Below, in pieces: positions 23,957 to 36,518 of a DNA stretch of 64,000 nucleotides. Position 1 is the first letter of the stretch; every line of letters starts with the position of its first letter. Both the position numbers and the translations under genes were made by a program. The notes beneath the pieces are model-generated. The model was given only the letters and a program-made list of their open reading frames with translations, ran no database searches and had not been told where the DNA came from. The DNA lies in contig CM042013.1 in the NCBI GenBank assembly GCA_023525715.1, forward strand, positions 77,502,994-77,566,993, written 5' to 3'. Source of the stretch: Cichorium intybus. Its lineage: Eukaryota > Streptophyta > Magnoliopsida > Asterales > Asteraceae.

Positions 23957-24432
23957 TGTTATGACTTATTTTAGTGGTTTAATATTTACATTTAATGGGC
24001 TAAAGTCGCAATTTATGGGCTGTTTGGTGTTTTCGGTCAGGGACCGAAAACCCCCTAGTTCTCGGTGGCATTATGACCGAAAACCCTTATGTTTTTGGTG
24101 GTCATGACTGAAATCCATAGGATTTCGGTGGGCTTGGGCTTGTGTTTTCGGTGGGCTTAATTGTGTTTGGGCTTAGAGTTTAGTCATAGGTATAAATATC
24201 ATTAGTAGTCGTCATTGTCATTGTTGGTCGAAATTGGGAGCTTATGCAAGAGACAAATATTGTCATTCGATCAAAGCAATCTTATGTACTACACGTTTAA
24301 TCAATACAACGTGTGCATTGAAGATTGACTATCGTGTTCTTATTATTTGTTTCGTTGCTATCGCTTGATTGGATTCCGCACAATCAAGCGATTTGATTGA
24401 TACCCTTCTAGATCTAAAGTTTGGGACTTACA
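23957..24432 (+). repeat. 5' LTR, family N copy 1 (476 bp)
   Basis: TGTTATGACTT ... GGGACTTACA. A TATA-like ggtataaatatc lies at 24189-24200. Rich in inverted ttttcggt / accgaaaa phrases that also characterise the 43350 and 47820 LTRs. Confidence 0.85.
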
Positions 24433-24434
24433 AT

Positions 24435-24447
24435 TGGTATCAGAGCC
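24435..24447 (+). other. Primer-binding site
   Basis: TGGTATCAGAGCC two bases after the 5' LTR. Confidence 0.85.
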
Positions 24448-24607
24448 TTTTAAATCAATATTCTTATTGTTGGTATCAATTTTTTTTAAAACTTTTAAGC
24501 CGTTTTTGGCAGATTTGGACTGTTTTGGATGAAAATATTTTTTGTGTTCTTCGTGTTCATCTTTCATTAAAATCTTTGGCATTGAAAACCACAATTTTTA
24601 AAAATCT

Positions 24608-25790
24608 TTGGCATTGAACACCAAACAAACTGGACTAATAAGCACGGTAAGGGTCTCAGGTATAAAAGCGTTCCACCCCCTTTTAATGATAATTATACCC
24701 CACCCCTTAAAACCAAAGAGAAAGAGCAGTCCACTGAAACTGTTTCAGTTCAGACTGTTCAATCCAGTTCCACTGTTAATGTTAAGGTGAATGCTACTAA
24801 TGCCTCTACTTCATGTGCCGATTCCGTTTTAGAGGGTGCTAGAAACATGGAAGGCAATCAAGATTCAAAAACTGATAATTTGATTTCTAAAAATTGTGAT
24901 GATAAGACTGTAAACACTTTTGTTCCTTCTACACTTCGTGGCAATGCTACTTCTAGAAAATTTAAACCACAAAAGTTTGTGAAAGAAAGTGAAGTTCCTT
25001 TTGGGCCAAGACCTAGTCCCAATAAATGTGGTTGTGCTTGTACTTGTGGTAACTATTTGAAAAGTTCTTTTGGAGAAAGACCAAGTCACAATCTCATTTA
25101 TTTGAAGAGACAAACGTGCTTTAACTATGGGATTGCAGGTCACATAGCTCGAAATTGTCCACATCGCCTATACGTTCGCTTCTATGCACAATGCTGGCAG
25201 AATGTGCCAAGGGTGAGGTCTTCCAAAAGAAAGCCCTCGAGGTCACGACCAACAGATGGTGATTAGAATGAAGCCAAGGCCAAGAAGCAGGCCCCCAAGG
25301 ACAATAGAACTGATTCAAGAGATGGTTCCACCAAATCGAAATCAGTTAGGTCAAACTCATCTCAAGGATCATCCTCGAGCTCACACTCGCATTATAAGCC
25401 CAAGTCAAGGGGGAGTCCTGTTTCGAAATCAAGCGTTGATACACCTATCTGGTTAAACAACAAGAGACTTAAACCAAATTATAGATGGGTACCCAAAGGC
25501 CTCAGTTCCAAATCATCTAATTGTCTTGCTAATTCTTCATTCTTATATGATAAACATGATATATCATGGGAAAGGGTATCATGTGTTGATGACAATGGTC
25601 AACCCAGTTTCAAAATGGACTGGGTTCCCAAAATGAAATAATCCTGCTGGTTGTGCAGGAGCAGCTATGGAGGAATATCATCAGACCTAGGTTTGTTGAT
25701 AGTAGCTATTGTAAGCACATGACAGGAGACATCTCTCAAATTACACAACATTCAAATCATTATTTGAGAGCATGTGTCCTTTGCGGGAGG
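24608..25790 (+). pseudogene. Gag C-terminal region, CCHC knuckle and protease box (family N)
   Basis: Broken frame. It contains RVSGIKAFHPLL, a Ser/Thr-rich stretch, FKPQKFVKESEVPFGPRPSP, then a zinc-knuckle relic CFNYGIAGHIARNC in which the second Cys of CX2C is Tyr, then KRKPSRSR, a TAG at 25264-25266, and after it DTPIWLNNKRLKPNYRWVPK. A protease-like box FVDSSYCKHMTGD (about 25695-25733) ends the homology, after a TAA at 25639-25641; the usual Copia box is (W)xxDSGCSRHMTG. Pol never begins. The longest open piece is 24787-25266. The family twin at 45626-47182 has the same order. Confidence 0.75.
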
Positions 25791-27364
25791 GGAGAGAGGA
25801 AATATCACTGGGGTTCGTAATTAACTATGTGTTGAACATCGAAAATGTAACTTCGTTCCAAACTAAATTTGATTCGTTTTGATGACTAAAATATCAATTT
25901 TTGTATTTCTTTCGTAAATTTTTAGTTAAATTTGTTCATTTTCGGTCTTTCTCCTCTATGCACAAATTTAGGTAGAGAATTAAAAACAACAAAAACAACA
26001 TGTGCTGATGATTCTCGTTGGTTCACCACAATGAGTATGAGGCACTAACAACTTTTCTCTCAAACCAACCTCAAGTATTCTAAAACTCAACTTCTAGACA
26101 CTTTCAGTTAAGCCACTCAGAGTCGAGAGTTACAAATTCTGTGCCGATGGTTAAATTGCATACCATAGTCTATCACACGCACCTATCCATTCTCAACCAC
26201 CTTAAATTTTCTGATGCAAGAAATATAAGATTCATCATTTAAAACCAACTGATGTTGATATTTCAAAACTCTATGCCAGTGATCTTTGCTACAGCACCAG
26301 TAGTAAATGTGAGGCATCAACAACCATTCTTACCTTCAAATCTTCTAATTTAAGAGTTGGATGACTCAGTGCAATATACCATACATTGATGACAATTTGA
26401 AAGTCTAGTCGATGGGTATATCTAGTAACCAAGATATATTACACGCTCACACCACTCTTGACCCTAACTTTCTTCTAATTAAGATGTTCGTTATTCAATG
26501 TGGCTTTACCTCGCATTGATGAAACATCAAAACTCTAGGTCAGTGATCGCTGTTGACTATCACAATAACTATGAGACCCCAACACTTCACCTAAACCCAA
26601 AATTGCACCAGGATGGTACACTCCACAGAGTTTGGATACCATTGAACGTCTCGCTAAGAGCCAAGTTAACTTGTTAACTTGTTAACTGCATTGAGATCTT
26701 TGATCAAGGATATGCAGGGCCAAAATCGAAACGGCCATGAGTAGTTCTCCGATATTCAAACAATCACAGTGCATTCCTCTGGGTTCACACAGATACTGCG
26801 AGTAGTCTCCTTCTGAGCCAAGGCTGGGTCCTTGAACAACTGTGTCAAGAAGGGTCGTTATGACCCTGTGACCCACAGGATTTTTGGTCATCGTTCGATT
26901 CATGAAGCGCCAATAAAAGACAATCAAATGAAGATTTTCGAGTGATGGGTCATAAAGTGAAGTTCAAGAGTTTCAACACAAACCTTTTATCCCCGAAGAA
27001 AGGTGAAGCGTAATTCTACGTGACAAGCTGTGTTGAATTCCTCCTCAAACAGTTTTGTTGCTACATTTACACCTTTAGTGATCAAGAAGTGAAGAAGTGA
27101 AGAATCAGACTATAAATTCTCATCAAAGTAAAATCAAAGATGGATGTGCAGATTCAAGACCTATGCAAGACGCCTTACACCAGATGAGCGATCAAAGTCA
27201 AATCTGAAGATAGCCCAATCTTGAAGTTGCCTCTATAACGAACAGAAAGCTATTAACATCTTCTTCCAATGACGTTTAGTGGGAGATTGTTAGAATTTTC
27301 CTGCAGTGTACAACCGAAGCCAAGATCAAGATGAAGCTTGAAGATTAAATGAAAGCATTAAACC
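25791..27364 (+). other. Non-coding interior of family N element
   Basis: No reading frame of note. About 26040-26960 is collinear with 44220-45030 of the second copy (inverted): shared phrases are cactcagagtcgagagtt / aactctcgactttgagtg and the ggttcacacagatactgcgag / ctcgcagtatctgtgtgaacc block. Conservation between two copies suggests it contains sequences needed in cis, though shared descent alone also explains it. Confidence 0.6.
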
Positions 27365-27375
27365 AATGGGGAGAT
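27365..27375 (+). other. Polypurine tract
   Basis: AATGGGGAGAT immediately before the 3' LTR. A similar ggggaga lies near 27290 (agtgggagattgttag), an apparent older duplicate of the junction. Confidence 0.7.
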
Positions 27376-28051
27376 TGTTAGGACTTATTTTAGTGGTTTA
27401 ATCTTTACATTTAATGGGCTAAAGTCGCAATTTATGGGCTGTTTGGTGTTTTCGGTCAGGGACTGAAAACCCCCTAGTTCTCGGTGGCATTATGAAAAAA
27501 AACCCTTATGTTTTCGGTGGTCATGACCGAAATCCTATGGATTTCGGTGGGCTTGGGCTTGTGTTTTCGGTGGGCTTAATTGTGTTTGGGCTTAGGGTTT
27601 AGTCATAGGTATAAATATCATTAGTAGCCGTCATTATCATTGTTTGGTGTTTTCGGTCAGGGACTGAAAACCCCCTAGTTCTCGGTGGCATTATGAAAAA
27701 AACCCTTATGTTTTCGATGGTCATGACTGAAATCCTATGGATTTTGGTGGGCTTGGGCTTGTGTTTTCGGTGGGCTTAATTGTGTTTGGGCTTAGGGTTT
27801 AGTCATAGGTATAAATATCATTAGTAGCCGTTATTGTCATTGTTGGTCGAAATCGGGAGCTTATGCAAGAGAGAAATATTGTCATTCGATCAAAGCAATC
27901 TTATGTACTAAACGTTTAATCAATACAACGTGTCCATTAAAGACTGATTATCGTGTTCTTATTATTTGTTTCGTTGCTATCGCTTGATTGGATTCTGCAC
28001 AATCAAGCGATTTGATTGATACCGTTCTAGATCTAAAGTTTGGGACTTACA
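27376..28051 (+). repeat. 3' LTR, family N copy 1, with internal tandem duplication (676 bp)
   Basis: Same ends as the 5' LTR but 200 bp longer. A ~201-bp unit beginning TGTTTGGTGTTTTCGGTCAG occurs at 27440 and again at 27641, each copy carrying its own ggtataaatatc TATA-like sequence. The duplication postdates insertion, or the 5' LTR lost it. Confidence 0.85.
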
Positions 28052-28056
28052 AAAGA

Positions 28057-29160
28057 CTCTTCCTTTTGAGATATAGACACTTTGTTCTCGAGTGACTTGT
28101 AAAACAAGTATCCAAAGCACTTGCAAGATGACCAACGAAACGAAACTTCCATTTGGGTTGAGGCTAGTTATGAGGCTTAAATGAACACTACAGGACCCAA
28201 ACCTTTTGTGCATAAGTAACACTTTATATTTGTGGTTCTTATGGTCTAACACTTTTGGAACTAATTGTCATGTCTAATCTTTTGAAACTAATTGGAAGTG
28301 TGTGTCGAAACATCGTGGATCGAACCATTTCAAACAATGTTCGATTTCTCCTTTGAGACACACCACAAAACTTGTAGTGTTTCTTGCAAGGAGATGATTG
28401 TGAAACTGTTTTCTTAGTTCCTAAGATGTTCGTATAACTCAGATATTTTCATTTAGTTGATTTTCTACTTCATTCTTGAATCTTTTGAAGAATTCAAAGT
28501 TTTCTAACTATTGTTTATTCATAAACAAGGTTATATTTGCTAAACCGATTGGCAAATATCATGAAGTATAGATAATCGTGTCTATTGACAGATATAGGCA
28601 GTTCTAGGGACTAGTGTGGATAGGGCCCTATAATCTTGATTTCTTTCACATATCTATGTGAATTATAACTTTGCTAATTTTCTAATTTGATTTAAGAGTT
28701 GCATTCATCATGTTACTCTAAGACAAATTATTCCAAAATCATGTCCACTTGGATATTTGGTTGATGTAATTCTTTATTTAAACCTAATTCTAACAATCAT
28801 ATAAAAACAATCATATATCCAATACACTTTTGGATGTATCAACATCCAAAATTATTACTATTTATGCAACCAGCACATTCATACAATATTGTAAGGATAA
28901 TATAAAACAACCATGCTTTTATAAAAGAGAAATATCCATATTTTTATTAAATCTAAAATAAATATCCTCAAACATTGTAGAATATGAAAACAATGTCATA
29001 TACAACTATTATATTAGAATCAAATATCTAACTAATCATCAAAACTGCATGAGCCCGTAATCCTGATCCTGTAATAAAAGCAGTGCTCTCATGATCCGAA
29101 TAAGCTACTATGCATCAGTGTCCCGCATCCTACTAAGTCCCTGCATATAGCGCAAATGTG
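28057..29160 (-). pseudogene. Degenerate Copia integrase region, third relic
   Basis: Continuation of the relic at 21819-23951. On the minus strand about 28290-28370 reads GVSQRRNRTLFEMVRSTM, matching the GVSERRNRTLLDMVRSMM block at the end of the Copia integrase core; the catalytic Glu is Gln here. The rest is collinear with 600-1740 but has no open frame. Confidence 0.6.
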
Positions 29161-29184
29161 AGAAACACATCATGTATTAAGGAA

Positions 29185-29597
29185 TTAAAGATCAAAAGTT
29201 GAAGTTTTTAGGTATACCTGAGTTGTTAAACGGTTTGGCTTTGGAGCATCTTCCAATCTTTCTGTGAATGTACCCCACCTGTGAATTCCCAGCTTGAGAC
29301 ACCTCAGAATTGGCCCAACAGTTTGCCTGGACCGTTTCTTGATATGTCTCTTGACCGGACTCAATTCTAAAGTAGATGGATCAGTGGAACCATGTATCTC
29401 TATGAACGACTCATACAGAGTCAACATCGAATGCATCTCCATGATAGACTTATCTCGGTTCCCCTTTCTATAGTTCTGAATGAACATATCATACTGATTG
29501 GTTAGCGAGTTGAGAATTATATTAGCACTCAACTCCCGATCAATAGGGTGACCAAGTCGGCATAGCTCGTTAATGTATCCCTCAATTTTGAGAACAT
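29185..29597 (-). pseudogene. Copia gag C-terminal part, third relic
   Basis: Minus-strand gag fragment with GSIGLHVLKIEGYINELCRL and YDMFIQNYRKGNRDKSIMEM, then a basic KKRSRQT tail, ending near 29185. It is separated from the N-terminal part (30600-31016) by a ~1-kb insertion at about 29598-30590. Sister gags at 1848 and 19019 are continuous at this point. Confidence 0.75.
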
Positions 29598-30590
29598 GCA
29601 GACCGATGCTACCGACGACGCCTAATAATATCAAGTATTTTAGTCGTCGTTGAGCCCTATTCTGAGTGAAATATATATCATAAACTATTATATAATTATA
29701 TTTTTGTGTCTAGTTCTTGTGTGCGAAATATATATAATACAGGGATTAAAAGCGTGCAAAATGGTGAAGTTTGGATTGAAGTCCACTTTCAGGCAAAAGC
29801 ACACACGTGATGCGGTTAAAAAGACACGCACGTCGCGAATAGTCAAAGTATTGAATCAGAGTTTCAAATTCAAAAAGCGAACATCGGGGTTACAGGTAAG
29901 GACGCGCTGCGGATTTCACCCTTGCGCGCCACGTCTAGGAAAATTTTGCAACTATAAATAGAGGCTTCTGGTTCGTGTTTCAGGAGCGAAGACCCGGCCT
30001 TTGAGTGGAACTCAGGCCTCTTCGACTCGTATTTTCATACTTCAGTGATCAATAGTTGGTAGTTCTGTAGTTTTAGTTTATTTCTTGTTTTTTTTGGTTT
30101 TGTTTATCGCGTGTGATCAACGGTTCTGACTTGTAGAATCTATTTGACCGCGTGATTCTGGATTATCCAGCAAAGTCAGAAACATTTGACTTCTGATTTG
30201 GTTTAGTTTTAATGTAATCATTCGGTTTTGGTTATTTTTCGGCTTCATTTTCGGTTTACGTTTATTGTTCGTTGATTGGTTTGACTGTGTTTTGCGATTC
30301 TGATTTTCTGAGTATACCTCGGGGTCAGAACGTATTAATTTGGTTCGATCATGAATTGGATTTATGTAGTTGAATAATCATTAGTTTATGTTTTCGATAA
30401 TTTCGTATTGTTCGGATTTCGTGAAGTGTATGGGATGACACCTTCTATAGAGTGACACTATACATAGGTTATTTCTGACACAGATTCTCAGCCACTGACT
30501 CCACGGTTCGACCCTTACTTCCACTTAGCTAGTGTGCTCATAAGGTATTAAATCTAGTATTTTTGACCGCATCAACGACTGCGACGATGT
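29598..30590 (+). mobile_element. Unclassified ~1-kb insertion inside gag
   Basis: Not Copia-like. It begins gacgacgcctaataatatc and ends gcgacgatgtcagctag. Host gag reads ...gatgctacc on one side and taccctcttttagc on the other, so TACC may be the target duplication. It contains a plus-strand TATA-like aactataaatagagg (29949-29963) followed by a CT-rich leader-like stretch, and LTR-3'-end-like sequence ttttgaccgcatcaacga near 30560. A solo LTR of another family is possible. Termini are not proven. The 103-codon frame inside (29650-29961) has no recognisable relative. Confidence 0.4.
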
Positions 30591-30599
30591 CAGCTAGTA

Positions 30600-31016
30600 C
30601 CCTCTTTTAGCTTGCATCCTTCAAGTACCTTGAAGATCCTACTTCGTTGTTGATCAACTGGTTCTATGAACCTTTCCTCAACCAGACGTGCTAACTGTGA
30701 GGACCCAGAAACTCGAAATCCCTACGGATCTTGGGGTCAATGGTCAACAGAATAATGCAACGAACTTCTTTAGATTCATCAATTAGAAATTCATGCTGAA
30801 TCTCGTCTTCCTTTGAAAGGATATGTGGATGTATTATAGAAAGTGGATTCTCATTTAGATATGACTTGCCCTTGTACTTTAGAACGAGATTCCAATTACG
30901 AAGCCAGTCCAGATAGTTAGGACCAGTAAGCTTATCCATATCCAGCATATACTTCTTAAAGCTTTCAGAGATGGGTGATGGGGGAGAAGGAGGAGAACTG
31001 ACACTTGCTTCAGAAA
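30600..31016 (-). pseudogene. Copia gag N-terminal part, third relic
   Basis: Reads SEASVSSPPSPPSPISESFK, then the tryptophan motif LTGPNYLDWLRNWNLVLKYK, HEFLIDESKEVRC and LLTIDPKIRRDFEFLGP. The expected start ATG is ATT here (minus strand tatagATTtctgaagc near 31016, against tatagATGtct in the sister copies), a start-codon loss. A premature TGA ends the frame at 30691. Confidence 0.75.
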
Positions 31017-31590
31017 TCTATAAAATCATAATTTTAGTTAGTTTAATTTTATTCCTTTTAAAAAATTACCCAATTATTATTTAACAAGGCTAGGATCCAA
31101 AATCACAACATAATGGTCATTACGGCAGATAAACTATTTATCGATTTCAGTCTCTATGATATTCCTAGATCTGTGAGATTCATTGTCTTAAGGTCAATGG
31201 CATGTTAATCTCGGTTATGCTCATCTCGAATCCATGACAAGGATGCTGTGCATCATGGATCATATGGTGAAGAGACCATGCAAAAAACCGCATGATCCCT
31301 GGCTCAAGATACGCTTGAGAATCACGAGTGCCACATCATTCTCAACTATGACCTAGATTGACGTGTCGGTTAACCACATAGCTTCATCAACAGATCATAA
31401 AGAAAATGTGTGTTTTTCATGGGTAACATATGATTCACATTTTATTTTAATTAAAACGGAACTTTTTTAATACTTTTAAGTTCGCGTGATCCTGGCTCAA
31501 GATACGCTTGAGAATCACGAGTGCCACATCATTCTCAACTATGACCTAGATTGATGTGTCGGTTAATCAATAATATAGTGTCTCGATCCT
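31017..31590 (-). other. Truncated Copia leader with 80-bp direct repeat
   Basis: Leader homologous to 2691-4016 near gag, then rearranged. The sequence ggctcaagatacgcttgaga...gtcggttaa occurs at 31294-31374 and again at 31488-31566 with few changes. No PBS or LTR follows; the relic is truncated near 31590. Confidence 0.6.
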
Positions 31591-32868
<1,278 letters not shown>

Positions 32869-34608
32869 TAGCTGCGTACCCGCGCAATGCGGCGGCGGAA
32901 AATAGTTTCTTTTTGGTGATTAATTATTATTCGTCGGCGAACATTAGTTTCATTTCAACGAATAATTTTCGGTATGCAAATATAATTACGTTTTAATTTC
33001 TAATGGCAAACATTAGGGTACCCGCGCAATGCATTGAGTGACAAATACGGGAGGGGTTTAGAGATTTATGGTGTGACGTGCAGGAAACATAAGATAAAAT
33101 AATTAAACATTATCATGCTTCTTTCATCATAAAATCTTCAAATCACGATTAAAAAGTCATATATCTATTTTACAAATAATATTTAAACGCTATACAAGAT
33201 AAAATATTTAAGCCCTATAAAAATTGAGATATAACTAATAATAAATGGATATATGCTACAAACCATGCGTATGCTTCTGAAAAAGGTGCTGCACAAGAAT
33301 ATGCATTCCATAACCAAATCATTTGACTTCTCCAAGCTGTCTAGTAAGTAAATAAGATCTATACCTTTTCTTGGTGATTCTTTTTTTTCTTTTTCTTTTT
33401 TGGTTTTGGAATCGAGGGTAGATATATACAACACATTGTTGGTGATTTGTTTTTTAATTTTTTTTTTTTTTTTTTTGTTTTTGGAATCGTAGATATATAC
33501 AATATGGCATATATAGATATAGAGGGGAAAAAGGGGGAAATATTATTTTGAAACGGTGGACATACTCATTTGTAGGGGTTGGTGGTCATAAAACAGAATC
33601 ATTGTATTTTGTAAAGGAGAATATGATGCATTTATTTATTATAAAAAATCAATAATAAATTCTCTTTTTGTTGGCTGTCAATGAACTGTCTTTTTGTTTG
33701 CAAGGTCTTGAGTGGAATATTTAGCAAATCTACATAATTGGTTTACGTTATTTTTCATCCGACCTCCATGCCTCCTGATTCAGCCGGCGATGACCTTCTC
33801 ATTCTCCATCTCCGCCGTACCTGCTACCTTCTTCTCCATCTCCGCTTTAACCATCTCGCCGTACCTGCTAAATTCATCCGATTCAGCCCGATTTCCTCCA
33901 CCGTAACCATCTCTACCGTACCTGCTAGCCGCCATAACCATCGGAACCATCTCCAATTCATCCGATTCAGCCGGTGATGACCTCCGGCGATGAGCTCTGT
34001 TTTAGCAAAGTTGCACATCTCCTCCACTGCCTCCCGATCCGATTGAGCCGACTGTGAGTTCCATACTCGACTCAGACCTCCGATCCGGCAAAGTTCCACT
34101 CAAATCCCTCACCTCCGACCACAGATCGGTCTATGTTTCATTTTCATTTTTGTTTTCAGATTTTGGATCTGATTTCTGTTTCATAGTCGACTAAATTAGC
34201 TTTGTTTTCTGATTATTTAGATTTTGGATCTGATTTTGGACCAGTTTATCGTTTGGATCTTTAGAAATTTTCTGGATCTTTGGAAATTGATTTCGAAATA
34301 TTATGGATCTTTGGAAATTAGTGAAGATTAACCGATTCAAATCATCGCTTATATGTTTTCCGATTAGTTGGTGATATGTATTCACGGCAATGGAATGCTA
34401 TTAGCACTATTCCGGTAGCCATTTTTTTGATCTGATTAGTTTGGGTCGAGTTGTAGTTTTTCGATTCGGATATGAATTCTCAATCTATGCATATTTATTA
34501 TTTTTTTATTTTGGTTATTGGATCTAATTTTGTTATTTTTTCCAATTCCTAAATCAAGATTTCGTATATGGATCTGATTTTGTTATCTTTTTCAGATTTA
34601 GACACCAA

Positions 34609-35466
34609 TGGTCATGTTCCAGACATCCAGTGATCCCTTTGGTTACTTGGAAAAGAAATCAGGTCCAGTTACATGTTTGTGTATTTGCCTATTTGTCTGT
34701 CAGTCATTTGTGTGTGTATAGTGTTTGTTGTTGGTAAAAACATTGACATGATATTTAAGCAAATCAAAGCAATTCGTTTATTTGTCTTACAACTTGGTGA
34801 TTGTGGTATGTAGGTAGAAGGATGAGTTACCAATTGGATGCACTTGGTAAAACAACTTCTGGTATGATTTATATATACAAATTAAGCTTTTTAATGTTAT
34901 ATTTATTAGAGGAAGTATATCCAAATATAAAAAGGTGGAAGAAATTATAAACTTGAAACAGGCATTAAGGACATTGGTGACCAAAGGTGCTATATTTGCT
35001 TCCTATAAACATGTAATTTTTCTAATTAGGAGATTTCAAACATATATGTAGTTATTGAAACATAAATAGAGATACAATTCTTAAATTTTTGTAGATATTG
35101 AAACAAAAATAGCTAAAAGTATGTAAAAAATGGTAACTTTTAGAATCATTAGCAAAATATACCCCATTATGCTAGAAATTTTATCTTATTGATTCCATAA
35201 ATTGATTCAAACCTGCAAACAACAATAGAAAAAAGCTTAGTATCTCCAAACGACCTACAATTACAAACTGTTCCGTGGAATCCCTGCAAACAAAGAGATA
35301 TATTTAAATAATTGTGTGTATGTGCAAAAAACCATAATATGTTCCGTGTTTTAATGGTAGTTTTCATTGATATATTTTTACTGTTATGCTCTATTGACAT
35401 GAAAACCATAATATGTAATAGACTATTACCTTGGTGTTGTGCAGAAATAAATTATGTGGGATGAAC
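34609..35466 (+). CDS. Putative multi-exon small gene or captured fragment, unknown
   Basis: I do not recognise the product. Exons joined by GT-AG introns, all in phase 1, give MVMFQTSSDPFGYLEKKS (34609-34662), a Gly-initiated RRMSYQLDALGKTTS piece (about 34814-34862), SISKYKKVEEIINLKQALRT (about 34913-34985), and possibly a last EINYVG piece ending at a TGA near 35466. The consistent phase over three junctions argues for real exons. The sequence is Lys-rich with a short amphipathic stretch. Upstream CT-rich DNA at 33760-34130 could be a leader exon with the first intron behind it. It may be a host gene fragment in a transposon. Exon ends are approximate. Confidence 0.3.
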
Positions 35467-35766
35467 AATCAGATGAAAAAAGAAAAGATGGGGCAAAGAA
35501 TTGTGTATGGGGCTTCAACATTTTATAGTCAAATTTTTGGATCTTTTGGAGGGAGTTTATGTTTTGAATTTGTGATCCATGTGAAATTTTCATAGACATT
35601 TTCAGCCTTTGATTGAATTGTAGTCATCTATGGTCCAAAATTTTTTGGATTAAGTATTTAAATTAAATAAAAAAATCATAGATGTTTGCTTTATTAGCTT
35701 GTACTATCTTAATTTTAAGACTTTTGTGCTTTAAAGGGTTGTAATTTATATATGGTTTATAGTATA

Positions 35767-35767
<1 letters not shown>

Positions 35768-35837
<70 letters not shown>
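35768..35837. repeat. (TA)n microsatellite, ~70 bp
   Basis: TA run inside the unclassified 32868-36112 segment. Confidence 0.95.
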
Positions 35838-35839
<2 letters not shown>

Positions 35840-36112
35840 TAATTGAAAATTAAAAAGGTTTTTTTATTTAAAATAGTCGTTAGCCAACGGCTAACTCTCT
35901 CACTCGAACGATGCCATGGCGTTGCATGGGGTCAGAATGCGAGCCGCTCGTATGGGGGGCGATGTTCCCCACGGCGTCGCACCCCTTGTCGGGTGGGACA
36001 CTGGATAGCATTAGAATTCATAAGAATCATCCTTCAAACCTTCAAACACATTTAAAGTGGATGAGCCGAGTCATGGTTTGACCAATGTTCTTGTTTTAAT
36101 AATATATAGATA

Positions 36113-36505
36113 TTGTTCTAAATATATTAAGGGTAAATTTTAAACAATTTAAAATTTATGGTTGTCATATGCAATTTCATTAAAACAAATTTATTAATTA
36201 AATTAATCAACTAAAATCAAAAGGATGCATTTTAGGAAACAAGCTAGTTAAGGAAACTAAGCAAGTTAAGAAACTTGCAAGGCAAGGAAGGGTTTGGGAA
36301 ACCCCAGCCGCCAAGTCCTATAGAGGGTTCCAAAACCCACCAAATTTTCGATGAACAGGTTTCTAAGAACACAGATCACACAAAATTTATAACATGCAAT
36401 TTTCATGATTTTCTAGCAGCAAACCTATGTTTTTTGAAAAATTCAGGCAGGTAAAACACTTCATATTTAAGTTTTAATCCAATGTGCATGCAACCTAAGA
36501 ACAAT
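36113..36505 (-). other. Short internal remnant of a minus-strand LTR element
   Basis: Non-coding DNA left of a PBS, presumably leader of the element whose LTR is 36519-37144. It is truncated at the left by the unclassified segment. Confidence 0.4.
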
Positions 36506-36518
36506 GGCTCTGATACCA
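36506..36518 (-). other. Primer-binding site
   Basis: Minus strand TGGTATCAGAGCC, next to the LTR-like sequence on its right. Confidence 0.75.

Larger units (their letters stand above)
23957..28051 (+). mobile_element. Complete non-autonomous Copia-like element (family N, copy 1)
   Basis: 4,095-bp element with LTRs 23957-24432 and 27376-28051, PBS 24435-24447, polypurine tract 27365-27375 and target duplication AAAGA (23952-23956 and 28052-28056). The interior encodes only a decayed gag C-terminal part with CCHC motif and a protease-like box, followed by 1.5 kb without coding capacity. Integrase, reverse transcriptase and RNase H are absent. The 43350-48288 element has the same organisation, so the deletion defines a family rather than one bad copy. 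It sits in the older minus-strand Copia, cutting a tcttttccaaa...aaagactcttcc stretch. Confidence 0.85.

Noticed and set aside
29650..29961. 103-codon basic frame within the gag insertion
   Set aside because: No recognisable domain; it overlaps a TATA-like promoter sequence, so coding is unlikely.
30540..30590. Helitron 3' end (CTAG with hairpin) at the gag insertion
   Set aside because: The terminal ctag fits, but the start lacks TC, the hairpin stem is only about four pairs, and the flanks are not A/T.
33712..34099. Overlapping frames on both strands in the CT-rich stretch
   Set aside because: They arise from repeated ccgtacctgcta and ccgattcagcc phrases; a leader exon is a better reading.
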